Positions 15,050 through 23,781 of a stretch of 64,000 nt of DNA are shown piece after piece (position 1 is the first letter of the stretch; the number at the start of each line of letters is the position of its first letter). Source of the stretch: Lachnospiraceae bacterium NC2008 (lineage in GTDB: Bacteria; Bacillota; Clostridia; Lachnospirales; Lachnospiraceae); contig JHWS01000001.1 in NCBI GenBank assembly GCA_000687675.1, positions 124,001 through 188,000 on the forward strand. The letters are read 5' to 3'. The notes beneath the pieces were generated by a model. It searched no databases. It was given only the letters and a program-made list of their open reading frames with translations, and was not told the DNA's origin. Both the position numbers and the translations under genes were made by a program.

Positions 15050-16459
15050 TTATGCCTGGCCTACAGCATGCTCCGACTTATTTTCAAGTTCCTTACTTAT
15101 CTCTTCCATCTTCTTCTCATCAAGGATGAACTTCTTCTTGAAGTAGAATATAGCTATAAACAAACCAACTACTGGAATGAGGCTCATGGTCATTCTAAGC
15201 CCTATCTTTGCTGACTGAGCTACGTTAAGAGAAAAATCTAGATTCTTCTCAGCTTCTGTAACTGCATCGCTCTTAAGGTTATTAATCGAAAGACAGATAG
15301 ATGCTGCAAATGCTGCAATACCAGATGCAAGCTTAACTACAAATGTCTGCATAGAGAAGATAACCGACTCATCTCTTCTGCCATTCTTATATTCGCCATA
15401 ATCAACTGAGTTAGCCAAGAATACTGTAGTTAATACCTGAAGTACACCATTGGCTGCGAAGATAAAGAAACCTGGAACAAAGAGAATAAATACACTACTC
15501 ATTGTTGTAAATGCTATAGCAAAAAGACAGATATAACCGATAACCGCACTTGCTGTACAGATATAGAATATCTTAACATTGCTACATTTCTTTCTAAGAA
15601 GTGGATAGAAAATCATCATAGAAAGTATCTGAACGGCACCACCAAACATGTTGAAATATGTATAGCTTTCAAACCATTTTGTTCCGCCAAAGTCATATTT
15701 AAAGAAGTATATTACAAGGTTAGAAGTGATATAAACCGAGCAGTTTATAAGCACGATAGCTATAACCGCTGTCATAGCCTGGTCATTCTTAACAAGAGCC
15801 TTGAACATCTGTCCAACAGATGCAGTCTCCATATCTACAGTTGATTTTTCCTTAACATTGATACATGTAACAGTAATAAATACTATGAAAAGAATTGAGA
15901 TTATAAGGGCAAACCACATAAAGCCCACTCTCTCATTGTCACCGCCAAGCCAGTGAACAGCCATCATAGTTATGACAGTAACAATAGCTGAACCAGCGCC
16001 GGCACAGGATCTTGCAAGAGTTGTAAGCCCTTCTCTTTCTTTACCTGTCTTTGTGAATGCAGGAATCATAGACCAGTATGGTATATCCATCATGGTGTAA
16101 GTTATGCCCCAAAGAATATAGGTTATAGCCGCATAAGCAGCCATCCCTTTCCCGTCAAATGCTGGCGGCATAGCAAACATCAAAAACAGGATAATAGCAT
16201 TGGATATGGTTCCTATCATGAGCCAAGGTCTGAACTTGCCCCATTTTGTCTTTGTCTTTGCAACAATAACTCCCATGATAGGATCGTTGAAAGCGTCAAA
16301 TATTCTTGCTGCAAGAAGGATTGTTCCCATAATCATGGCATTGATTCCGAGAATATCCTGATAATAGTAGAGGATGTAGCTGGCAGATAACATGTATACC
16401 ATGTCCTTACCAACTGCCCCCAGTCCGTATGATAATTTTTCTTTAAATGTAAGCCCCAT
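15050..16459 (-). CDS. GPH-family (MelB-type) galactoside:cation symporter
   Basis: A 469-residue, 12-helix glycoside-pentoside-hexuronide transporter. The N-terminus has the typical EKLSYGLGAVGKDMVYML and the acidic cation-site helix ILLAARIFDAFNDPIMG; KWGKFRPWLMIG follows. A hydrophilic C-terminal tail (KKMEEISKELENKSEH) lacks a fused EIIA domain, unlike LacS. By position between GH2 and GH36 genes it most likely imports beta- and alpha-galactosides with Na+ or H+. Start supported by AAAGGAGATTATG. The gap to the GH36 gene is 39 bases. Confidence 0.92.
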   Translation of the reverse strand: MGLTFKEKLSYGLGAVGKDMVYMLSASYILYYYQDILGINAMIMGTILLAARIFDAFNDPIMGVIVAKTKTKWGKFRPWLMIGTISNAIILFLMFAMPPAFDGKGMAAYAAITYILWGITYTMMDIPYWSMIPAFTKTGKEREGLTTLARSCAGAGSAIVTVITMMAVHWLGGDNERVGFMWFALIISILFIVFITVTCINVKEKSTVDMETASVGQMFKALVKNDQAMTAVIAIVLINCSVYITSNLVIYFFKYDFGGTKWFESYTYFNMFGGAVQILSMMIFYPLLRKKCSNVKIFYICTASAVIGYICLFAIAFTTMSSVFILFVPGFFIFAANGVLQVLTTVFLANSVDYGEYKNGRRDESVIFSMQTFVVKLASGIAAFAASICLSINNLKSDAVTEAEKNLDFSLNVAQSAKIGLRMTMSLIPVVGLFIAIFYFKKKFILDEKKMEEISKELENKSEHAVGQA

Positions 16460-16528
16460 AACATAATCTCCTTTCTGCTAACACAGAATCTTTTTATCTA
16501 ACGCCCCGATACCCTTACATTAACTTTT

Positions 16529-18949
16529 TTATGCTTCTACATCGAATTCAATCCATATAGTTTCGCCCATATTATTAGTTACATTAAGGTAAGCCTTACC
16601 GCTCTTACCTGTAGTCTTAACATAGGTTCCGCCCATACCTCCCTGAAGAGATATAACCTTTGGTCCGATGATTTCTATAGGTCCATCTGCCTCAAGAGTA
16701 ATAGGATCATTATAGAAATTAAGTAAACCGCCATTCTCATCAAGAGCTCTGATTCTTACTGCAGCTACATCATAAGTCTTTGTTTCCTTAAGCACCTGTG
16801 ATGAAGCCTTAAGTTCAAGATGTGGTTTGGTAGAAGTAGATACAATAAGTTCTTTAACTACCTTGCCATCTTTTACAGCCTCAAATCTGTATGAAACAGC
16901 CTTGCCGCCCCAGTTGCCAATATATTTGTTGTAAAGGTTTACTGCATCTGTCATCTGCATATGGTACTTTGCAGCCAAGTATCCAGCCTTAAGCATAAAT
17001 GCTGGCGATAATTTGTATAAACCAACACCAGCCACCTGATTAAGGAGACCCTTGATATCCTCAGCCTTCTTATATGGCATACCTTCCTTTTCAACCAGCG
17101 CATTACCAATATAGTCATCAATCTTAATTGGACCATGTGGTATATTCTTATACTTCGTATCCTTGGCAGAGTATACCTTTAATAGTTCATCGTTCTTATA
17201 CATCTTTACACGGTCAGCGTTAGTGATGATATATACATCACCAACATTGCCACCTGGATGCTCTCCAATATTCATTGCTGATGAAAGTTCAAGCACTGGC
17301 GTAGCATCACTTTGAGCTGCATAAAGATATGCTGCAAGTTTAGGATTTCTAAATATGTCACATACACCGTGGTAGCAGATTCTGTCGCCGCTTCCAAAGT
17401 CTTTATGTGTGTTGTAATCAAACATACACCAGCCAAATGAACCAGCTATATCGCTTTCACCTGCTGCCCCATTAAGTACGTTAGCATGTCTGAGCATATG
17501 CTCCTGTCTGTGCTCCTCACTATCGTATGCCTTAGTTGGGAACATGTGACCATTGTATTCAGATATAAGATATGGCTTCTTAACGTCAGGTGTAACTGAA
17601 GCCTTCTTTGAAACACCAGCATTGGTTCCATAGTGGCTAAAGTCGTTAAATGTAAATACATCCTCCTGGAATATGCCCTTCTTGTAGCATCTTACTCCGC
17701 CTGTCTGTCTAGAAGGGTCTTCCTTGTGAGCCATAATATTAGTTCTCTCATAGAACTTTTCATCATCAACTGATTCGTTAATTCTTACTCCCCAAAGGAT
17801 AATTGATGGATGGTTGATATTCTGTCTTATCATGTCCTTAACATTGTTAACAGCTATATCCTTCCAGTCATCCCCGCCAATATGCTGCCAGCCTGGAATC
17901 TCTGTAAAGACAAGAAGGCCGATTTCATCGCATTTATCAAAGAATGCCTGGTCCTGTGGATAGTGAGATGTTCTTACTGCATTGAGCCCAAGCTCATACT
18001 TTAAAATCTCAGCATCAAACTCCTGCATAGAGTCTGGCATAGCATATCCAACATAGGCATATGACTGATGTCGGTTAAGGCCACGAATCTTGTACTTCTT
18101 TCCATTAAGATAAAAACCATTTGTCTTAAATACAGCTTTTCTATAACCGAATGTTGTTACCATTGAGTCGATGATATTGCCATCTTCATCAATTAAATCT
18201 GTTTTAAGTTCATAAAGAGCAGGGTTCTCTGGTTCCCAAAGAGTAACTTCACTATCTGACGCTTTAACTATAGTTACTCTTCCTGTAACCTGTTCTTCGC
18301 CAGCCTTGTAGTACTCGCCCTGACCTTTTCTTCTAAGATACTGAACAAGCTTCATTGAATCAGAAGGGTTCACAATGTGAACTTTTGAATATGCAGCTGA
18401 ACGCTTACAGTACATAAGTCCATCTTCTTCGTATCTGTCAGAAAGTTTTGTATCAATAGCAATACGGCTGATATGAGATGCTTCCTTCACTTCAAGATAA
18501 ACATCTCTGTAGATTCCGCCATATGTCATATAGTCAATCGCAAAACCAAATGGTGGCTGGTTAAGGTTTTCATTGCTATCGCAGCGAACTGTTATAACAT
18601 TGTCCTTACCATAATTTACATACTCTGCAATATCAGTGGTAAATGCTGTATAACCACACTGATGCTTTGCTACCTCCTGTCCGTTAACATATACAGTTGC
18701 CTGGTGAGCAACTCCTGCATAGGTAAGAAGGATAGATTTTCCCTTCCACTCTTTTTCTATTTTGATATGTCTTCTGTATCCACTAACCATCTGATATATA
18801 CTTTCATCAAAGTAGTGAAGTGGCATATTCTTTACATTATGTGGAATAAGTACATCTTCCATAGCTGACTCATCGTAAGCTACTTCAGCCATCTCATCGC
18901 AGTACTCTTCTGCAAATTTCCAGTCACGATCAAGATATATTCTTTCCAT
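16529..18949 (-). CDS. Beta-galactosidase (GH2)
   Basis: An 806-residue cytosolic GH2 enzyme. In order it has a jelly-roll sugar-binding domain (about 1-155), an immunoglobulin-like domain (about 155-270), the catalytic barrel (about 270-560; RGLNRHQSY, NAVRTSHYPQ) and C-terminal beta domains. The acid/base is Glu392 in WGVRINESVD and the nucleophile is Glu464 in LISEYNGHMF. I chose ATG at 18949 because AGGAGA sits seven bases upstream; a TTG at 18955 is too close to it. It follows the LacI-type regulator by 36 bases in the same operon. Beta-galactosidase activity is favoured by the galactose context; other GH2 specificities such as beta-glucuronidase are less likely. Confidence 0.93.
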   Translation of the reverse strand: MERIYLDRDWKFAEEYCDEMAEVAYDESAMEDVLIPHNVKNMPLHYFDESIYQMVSGYRRHIKIEKEWKGKSILLTYAGVAHQATVYVNGQEVAKHQCGYTAFTTDIAEYVNYGKDNVITVRCDSNENLNQPPFGFAIDYMTYGGIYRDVYLEVKEASHISRIAIDTKLSDRYEEDGLMYCKRSAAYSKVHIVNPSDSMKLVQYLRRKGQGEYYKAGEEQVTGRVTIVKASDSEVTLWEPENPALYELKTDLIDEDGNIIDSMVTTFGYRKAVFKTNGFYLNGKKYKIRGLNRHQSYAYVGYAMPDSMQEFDAEILKYELGLNAVRTSHYPQDQAFFDKCDEIGLLVFTEIPGWQHIGGDDWKDIAVNNVKDMIRQNINHPSIILWGVRINESVDDEKFYERTNIMAHKEDPSRQTGGVRCYKKGIFQEDVFTFNDFSHYGTNAGVSKKASVTPDVKKPYLISEYNGHMFPTKAYDSEEHRQEHMLRHANVLNGAAGESDIAGSFGWCMFDYNTHKDFGSGDRICYHGVCDIFRNPKLAAYLYAAQSDATPVLELSSAMNIGEHPGGNVGDVYIITNADRVKMYKNDELLKVYSAKDTKYKNIPHGPIKIDDYIGNALVEKEGMPYKKAEDIKGLLNQVAGVGLYKLSPAFMLKAGYLAAKYHMQMTDAVNLYNKYIGNWGGKAVSYRFEAVKDGKVVKELIVSTSTKPHLELKASSQVLKETKTYDVAAVRIRALDENGGLLNFYNDPITLEADGPIEIIGPKVISLQGGMGGTYVKTTGKSGKAYLNVTNNMGETIWIEFDVEA

Positions 18950-18985
18950 AATCAATTCTCCTATATATAAAGAAAACTAAAACAC

Positions 18986-19993
18986 TTAGTATCTAACCTG
19001 CTCTGATGATTTTCTAATCTCAAGTTTGCATGGAATCTTAAGTGATATTGGTCCGCTTAAACTGTACTTAATATCTCCAAGAAGGAGGTTTACACTGTGC
19101 TTACCCATATCGTATGATGGTGCATCAAGTGATGTGAGTTCAGGTACTGCATATCTTGCTGTAGCCGAATTATTACAGCCGATAAATGCTATATCCTTAG
19201 GTATCTTAAGTCCAGCTTCCTTTGCTGCCTTCATAGCTCCAACTGCTATCTCATCACTTGCTGCAAATATTGCAGTTGGTTCTTTAGGAAGTATCTGTTT
19301 CATAAGGTTATATCCAGAATCCTGTGTAAACTTATCCTCTAAAACCAGTTCTTCATCGTATAATGAATGCTCTTTCATAGTATTGATGTAAGAATTCTTT
19401 CTCTCATCCATAAAGATTTCATCTTCATCTATATATTCGATACCGCCAAGATAAGCTATTTTCTTGTATCCATCTTTAATAAGTCTTTCAAGAGCATCTT
19501 TAACTCCCTGTCTAAAATCCATAGACACAAAGCTTACTCCGCTAAAGCCATTAAGCTTTGGTATTGATGACATAGCCATATCTGCAACAACAATACGTTT
19601 GCATATGTTTGCATAGTGTATTATTTTTCTTTCGCCAAACTTTCCAAGAAGGATGATTCCATCAACCTCTGTAAGCTTACTGTCTAAATCTTCATCATCT
19701 TCCATATATCTACCAAGGAAGGTTCCTGATAATCTACATGTATCTATTATTCCTGAAGCAGCGTTCTGATAGTATTTATCACTGATATCATGGTCTACGT
19801 TAACCCACTGAATAAGAGCAAGTTTTATTCCATCTTTAATCTTTATTCCTTTTAGATATCCAACTTCCTCGGCTGCTTTTCTAATACGAAGCTTTGTATT
19901 CTCAGATATAGGAACATCCTTTGACGCAAGTACTCTTGATACTGTGGATATAGATACTCCTGCTCTAAGTGCAACATCTTTTAATGTAGCCAT
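18986..19993 (-). CDS. LacI/GalR-family regulator of the galactoside locus
   Basis: A 335-residue LacI-family repressor with an N-terminal helix-turn-helix (TLKDVALRAGVSISTVSRVLA) and hinge, followed by a periplasmic-binding-protein-like effector domain (about 60-335). Start supported by AGGAGG. It is the first gene of the operon it probably controls, and diverges from galK; the shared 178-base intergenic region contains repeated TGCAAA/TTTGCA half-sites, one pair overlapping the galK promoter. Galactose or a galactoside is the probable inducer. Confidence 0.92.
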   Translation of the reverse strand: MATLKDVALRAGVSISTVSRVLASKDVPISENTKLRIRKAAEEVGYLKGIKIKDGIKLALIQWVNVDHDISDKYYQNAASGIIDTCRLSGTFLGRYMEDDEDLDSKLTEVDGIILLGKFGERKIIHYANICKRIVVADMAMSSIPKLNGFSGVSFVSMDFRQGVKDALERLIKDGYKKIAYLGGIEYIDEDEIFMDERKNSYINTMKEHSLYDEELVLEDKFTQDSGYNLMKQILPKEPTAIFAASDEIAVGAMKAAKEAGLKIPKDIAFIGCNNSATARYAVPELTSLDAPSYDMGKHSVNLLLGDIKYSLSGPISLKIPCKLEIRKSSEQVRY

Positions 19994-20040
19994 ATTCTGC
20001 CTCCTTAATATTATTTATATTAATGTTAGTATATATAATA

Positions 20041-20112
20041 ATGCAAAAATATGCAATAGTTAATGCAAATATTTTTAATTATTTTCGTATTTTGCATTGA
20101 CATTTGCATTAA
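20041..20112. promoter_or_regulatory. Operator region of the gal locus with TGCAAA/TTTGCA repeats
   Basis: A perfect 11-bp inverted repeat is formed by TTAATGCAAAT (20060-20070) and ATTTGCATTAA (20102-20112), whose arms are about 42 bases apart, four helical turns. Further half-sites are ATGCAAAA at 20041, ATGCAA at 20051 and TTTTGCATT at 20090-20098. The right arm lies between the galK -35 and -10 boxes, where a repressor would block initiation. Confidence 0.55.
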
Positions 20113-20126
20113 TAATGTAATATATT
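20097..20126 (+). promoter_or_regulatory. Promoter of galK-galT
   Basis: Consensus -35 TTGACA (20097-20102) with TATATT (20121-20126) at 18 bases; TAATAT at 20118 is an alternative -10 box. The repressor half-site ATTTGCATTAA lies inside it. Confidence 0.6.
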
Positions 20127-20171
20127 ATGGTTAAAGGAGAGAGACCTTTACTATAGATAGGAGGTAGAAAA

Positions 20172-21467
20172 ATGTGCCTTGCAAACCTTATTAATGAAGA
20201 AAGATTAGCTGAGATATACGGTAATGACCCTCTGGTAATTTCATATCAAAAAGAACGTTACGAAAACGTTATGCAAAATTATGCAAACAAATTTGTTTAC
20301 GGTTCTGACCTTCACATTTTTTCTGCTTCCGGCCGTACTGAAATAGGAGGCAACCATACCGACCATCAGATGGGTCAGGTTTTGGCAGCTTCCCTTAATA
20401 TAGATTCACTTGCAGTTGCATCTAAAAATGACAGCATGAAGGTAAACCTCTATTCTGAAGGATATAAGATGTTTACCGTGGATCTTACAAGCCTTGAAGT
20501 TATCGATAAAGAAATCGGTACAACCACTGGTTTAATAAGAGGCGTTGCAGCTGGATTTGCAAAAAAAGGATTCCAGATAGGTGGATTTAACGCCTATGTT
20601 GTAAGTGATGTACTTAGTGGATCAGGTCTGTCATCTTCCGCTTCATTTGAATCCCTGGTTGGAGTTATTCTTTCTGGGTTATTTAATGAAGGAAAGGTTT
20701 CTACTGTAGATATAGCCAAGATAGGTCAGTTTGCAGAAAACGTATATATGGGTAAGCCTTGTGGTCTTATGGATCAGATGGCATGTGCCGTTGGTGGTTT
20801 TGTTCATATAGATTTTAAGAAAGATTCTGATACAGACTGTTTTATGGATAATTCTTATCCTTCATATAAAAAAATAGAATTCAATCCTGCTGATTATGGC
20901 TACACTCTTTGCATTACAGATACAAAAGGCTCTCACGCAGGTCTTACTGACGAATACGCTGCTATACCAGCTGAGATGAAGGCCGTTGCAGCTTGCTTTG
21001 GTAAAGAGGTATTGAGCCAGGTATCAGAAGAAGAATTCATTAAAAACATAGCTAATGTCAAAACCAAAGTTGGTGACAGAAGCGTTCTTAGAGCCATTCA
21101 CTACTTTGAAGAAAACAAGAGAGTCATAAAAGAAGCTAAAGCACTTGAAGAAAACAACTTTGATGCTTTTCTAAAGCAGTTCTTAGCTTCTGGAAATTCA
21201 TCATACAAGTACCTTCAGAATATCTATTCCAGCAAAGATGTTACAACACAGCCTATATCTACTGCTCTTGCCGTTAGTGACATAATACTTGATACACCTG
21301 ATAAAGGTATAGCCAGAGTTCACGGCGGCGGTTTTGCAGGAACTATTCAGGCATTTGTAAAGAATGAATATGCAGATGAATACATAAAGGTTATGAATAG
21401 CATGTTTGGAGAAGGCGCTTCTACAAAGCAGTACATAAGAAAGTACGGATGTGTACAGGTGGTGTAA
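20172..21467 (+). CDS. galK: Galactokinase
   Basis: A 431-residue GHMP kinase that phosphorylates galactose to galactose-1-phosphate, the first Leloir step. It shows the galactokinase signature GRTEIGGNHTDH near residues 54-65, the phosphate-binding loop LSGSGLSSSASFE, the MDQMACAVGG helix and the C-terminal RVHGGGFAGTIQ motif. The length is slightly above the usual 390 residues because of an N-terminal extension of about 45 residues, which is typical of clostridial members. The start follows GGAGGTAGAAAA. It is followed by galT after 83 bases with a hairpin between them. Confidence 0.95.
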   Translation: MCLANLINEERLAEIYGNDPLVISYQKERYENVMQNYANKFVYGSDLHIFSASGRTEIGGNHTDHQMGQVLAASLNIDSLAVASKNDSMKVNLYSEGYKMFTVDLTSLEVIDKEIGTTTGLIRGVAAGFAKKGFQIGGFNAYVVSDVLSGSGLSSSASFESLVGVILSGLFNEGKVSTVDIAKIGQFAENVYMGKPCGLMDQMACAVGGFVHIDFKKDSDTDCFMDNSYPSYKKIEFNPADYGYTLCITDTKGSHAGLTDEYAAIPAEMKAVAACFGKEVLSQVSEEEFIKNIANVKTKVGDRSVLRAIHYFEENKRVIKEAKALEENNFDAFLKQFLASGNSSYKYLQNIYSSKDVTTQPISTALAVSDIILDTPDKGIARVHGGGFAGTIQAFVKNEYADEYIKVMNSMFGEGASTKQYIRKYGCVQVV

Positions 21468-21500
21468 ACTCGCCAATCACAATAACTATATTTTTACTTC

Positions 21501-21534
21501 AAAGCCGCGGCTAGACTATTAGCTTTGCGGCTTT
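21501..21534 (+). terminator. Hairpin between galK and galT (partial terminator or processing site)
   Basis: Stem AAAGCCGC/GCGGCTTT with an inner GGCTA/TAGCT pairing. The following ATTTA is a weak T-tract, so it may attenuate rather than end transcription before galT. Confidence 0.5.
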
Positions 21535-21550
21535 ATTTACAGGAGAGATT

Positions 21551-23104
21551 ATGAATAGAAACATTTCTGACTTAATTTATGAATTAATTGAATATGGTAA
21601 GAGAACAGGTCTTGTAGAGGCTGATGATGAAATATACTGCAGCAACAGGCTTCTAGAGTTATTTGAAGTTTCAGAATATAGACCAGAAGTATTAGAAGTT
21701 GAGAGCCGTCCTCTTCATCTTATTTTAGAGGATATGCTTTCATATGCTGTAGACAAGGGACTTTGCCAGGATACTGCTGCATCTAAAGATTTATTCGACA
21801 CAAAGATTATGGGACTTATTACTCCTACCCCATCTGTAGTTAGAAAAGAATTCACTTCTAAATTATCTTCTTCTGCAAAAGAGGCTACAGACTATTACTA
21901 CAACTTTTCCAAGACAACCAACTATATTCGTACAGATAGAATAGCCAAGGACATAAAGTGGACTACTGATGTACCATACGGTACTTTAGATATAACTATT
22001 AACTTATCTAAGCCTGAGAAGGATCCAAGAGATATTGCCAATGCTTTAAAGGCCACAAAATCCTCTTATCCAAACTGTCTTCTTTGCAAGGAGAATGAAG
22101 GCTACGCCGGCACTCTTTCGCATCCAGCAAGACAGAATCACAGAGTTATACCTATTACTCTAGGCGGTGAGCAGTATTATATGCAGTATTCGCCATATGT
22201 TTATTACAACGAGCACTGCATCATCTTTAATGAAAAGCACACACCTATGAAGATAGACCATGGAACAATTGTAAAATTCATGGATTTTTTAAAGTTATTT
22301 CCACACTATACTATAGGTTCCAACGCCGACCTTCCTATTGTTGGTGGTTCTATCCTTACTCACGATCATTTTCAGGGCGGTTGCTATGAATTCCCTATGG
22401 TTAGGGCTGAATATAAAGAGACATTTGAGCTTAAAGATTTTCCAGATATTAAGGCAGGTATTATTAACTGGCCACTTTCTACTATCAGACTCCAATCAAA
22501 GAACCCTGACAGTATAATAGCAGCTTCAGATAAGATACTTGATGCATGGAGAAATTATACAGACGAAGATGCTTACATCTTTGCATATACAGATGAAGAT
22601 GGGGGTAGAACTCCTCACAACACTATCACTCCTATTGCAAGGATGAGAGGCGACCTTTTCGAGATAGACCTCGTACTTCGTAATAATATCACTACAGAAG
22701 AATGTCCTATGGGACTATACCACCCACACAAGGAATACCACCATATTAAGAAAGAGAATATCGGCCTTATAGAGGTTATGGGTCTTGCCATACTTCCGGC
22801 AAGACTTAAAACAGAATTCAAACAAATTGCAGAAATAATAAACAGCCACGCTTCTCTAGAGAAAAACACAGCTGTAGATAAGATATATTCTGAACTATTA
22901 TCATCTGAAACACTTGCCCCTCACGGAGACTGGGTTAAGGAAATCTTAACCAAAGAGGATTCGATACCAGATAGCTCACAGATTGATTCTTTCATTCAAA
23001 AAGAATGTGGCATCGTCTTCTCCCATGTACTTGAAGACGCCGGGGTGTTTAAGCTTAATGATAATGGGATAGCAAGCTTTATGAAGTTCATAAATAAACT
23101 ATAG
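21551..23104 (+). CDS. galT: UDP-glucose--hexose-1-phosphate uridylyltransferase (class II GalT)
   Basis: A 517-residue class II GalT, the long form found in Firmicutes, exchanging UMP between UDP-glucose and galactose-1-phosphate. The active-site HxHxQ is seen as THDHFQGG about midway, after NCLLCKENEGYAGT and HPARQNHRVIPI. Start supported by AGGAGAG. It follows galK in the same direction. No galE lies in the window, so UDP-galactose recycling must be encoded elsewhere. Confidence 0.95.
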   Translation: MNRNISDLIYELIEYGKRTGLVEADDEIYCSNRLLELFEVSEYRPEVLEVESRPLHLILEDMLSYAVDKGLCQDTAASKDLFDTKIMGLITPTPSVVRKEFTSKLSSSAKEATDYYYNFSKTTNYIRTDRIAKDIKWTTDVPYGTLDITINLSKPEKDPRDIANALKATKSSYPNCLLCKENEGYAGTLSHPARQNHRVIPITLGGEQYYMQYSPYVYYNEHCIIFNEKHTPMKIDHGTIVKFMDFLKLFPHYTIGSNADLPIVGGSILTHDHFQGGCYEFPMVRAEYKETFELKDFPDIKAGIINWPLSTIRLQSKNPDSIIAASDKILDAWRNYTDEDAYIFAYTDEDGGRTPHNTITPIARMRGDLFEIDLVLRNNITTEECPMGLYHPHKEYHHIKKENIGLIEVMGLAILPARLKTEFKQIAEIINSHASLEKNTAVDKIYSELLSSETLAPHGDWVKEILTKEDSIPDSSQIDSFIQKECGIVFSHVLEDAGVFKLNDNGIASFMKFINKL

Positions 23105-23356
23105 AATTATAAAAAATACAATTATAATGATATATTGATTTTTGAATGAAATATGTATTTCAACAAACATAATTCCTTGCCTTGCATACCTGCTTCTTTT
23201 TGATATTGGATCAACAAAACTAACAAAATATTCTGTACCATTCACCTCTCCAGCATCATACAAAGGAACTAATGCATTGCATATTGATGCTGGGAAGTTT
23301 CCTAAATTCCTTCCCTTTACATCAAGTTTTTCAATGAATGAAAGCTCTAGTATCTT
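23099..23356 (-). pseudogene. Degraded reading frame of unknown origin
   Basis: The minus strand holds about 85 codons open between a TAA at 23357-23359 and a TAG overlapping the galT end. They encode protein-like sequence (FIEKLDVKGRNLGNFPA and YFVSFVDPISKRSRYARQG), but there is no ATG at its beginning and no ribosome binding site. The last 15 residues are an isoleucine-rich run typical of readthrough into AT-rich intergenic DNA. It looks like the remnant of a gene that lost both ends. I do not recognise the family. Confidence 0.4.
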
Positions 23357-23545
23357 TTATTTTCAATGGGTTTTATAGCAATAAATATTTTGACGCTTTA
23401 CGAAGAATATATCCCACCCTTGATATCTTTATCTTTCCATGATAGAATACAAACTAATTTATAAATACAAAATGATATCTAATATTTCTACTAGTTTTCT
23501 AGTCTATAATAACAATTCTTATTATTTGTATTTCAATAAAAGCTC
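23105..23545. other. AT-rich gene-poor stretch between galT and the ncRNA promoter
   Basis: Apart from the degraded minus-strand frame in its left half, I see no complete gene. The right half (about 23380-23545) is very AT-rich with no clear hairpin or motif. Confidence 0.6.
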
Positions 23546-23574
23546 TTGAAAAGCCAAATATTATAATTTATAAT
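23546..23574 (+). promoter_or_regulatory. Strong sigma-A-type promoter of the ncRNA
   Basis: TTGAAA (23546-23551), a 17-base spacer and a perfect TATAAT (23569-23574). Transcription is expected to start at about 23581, exactly where the structured, GC-richer sequence begins. Confidence 0.8.
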
Positions 23575-23580
23575 ATATTT

Positions 23581-23762
23581 ACCGAGGCGTACCTATGACG
23601 CACAGCAAGAACATAGGGATAAGCAGACCTTGTAGAGTCTGCCACCCATCGATTGGGTAAGTCGGCACCAGTACGGGGTGGATTTCGTACGCTTACGCAG
23701 GCCTTGTAGAGTCTGCCAACTGTCGGTGGTTTTAGAGAGCAAAGTGATTTGCTCTCTTTTTT
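23581..23762 (+). ncRNA. Structured non-coding RNA of about 180 nt
   Basis: No reading frame is plausible here, yet the segment is bounded by a near-consensus promoter and a strong terminator. It contains two copies of CTTGTAGAGTCTGCCA. Each copy closes a 6-bp hairpin with the same 8-base loop CTTGTAGA: GCAGAC/GTCTGC in the first and GCAGGC/GTCTGC in the second, a pairing-preserving change to G-U. Other possible stems are CCTATG/CATAGG (near 23592/23612), ACCCA/TGGGT (near 23644), GTACG/CGTAC (near 23671) and a closing stem ACCGA (23581-23585) with TCGGT (23723-23727). The base composition is well above the flanks. It is likely a stable sRNA. Possible families are a raiA-motif-like clostridial RNA or an RNA antitoxin for the downstream gene; I cannot confirm either. 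Confidence 0.72.
23734..23762 (+). terminator. Intrinsic terminator of the ncRNA
   Basis: A 10-bp perfect stem AGAGAGCAAA / TTTGCTCTCT with loop GTGA, then a T-run. It ends 19 bases before the next start codon. Confidence 0.9.
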
Positions 23763-23781
23763 GTTACTAAGGAGGAATAAT

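Noticed and set aside
23142-23378. Plus-strand open frame of 78 codons
   Set aside because: It opposes the better protein-like minus-strand frame, lacks a ribosome binding site and has low-complexity composition.
23581-23640. c-di-GMP riboswitch, suggested by the string GACGCACAGC
   Set aside because: The rest of the class I consensus, including the second conserved stem and its tetraloop receptor, is absent, and a terminator follows without the usual aptamer-expression platform.
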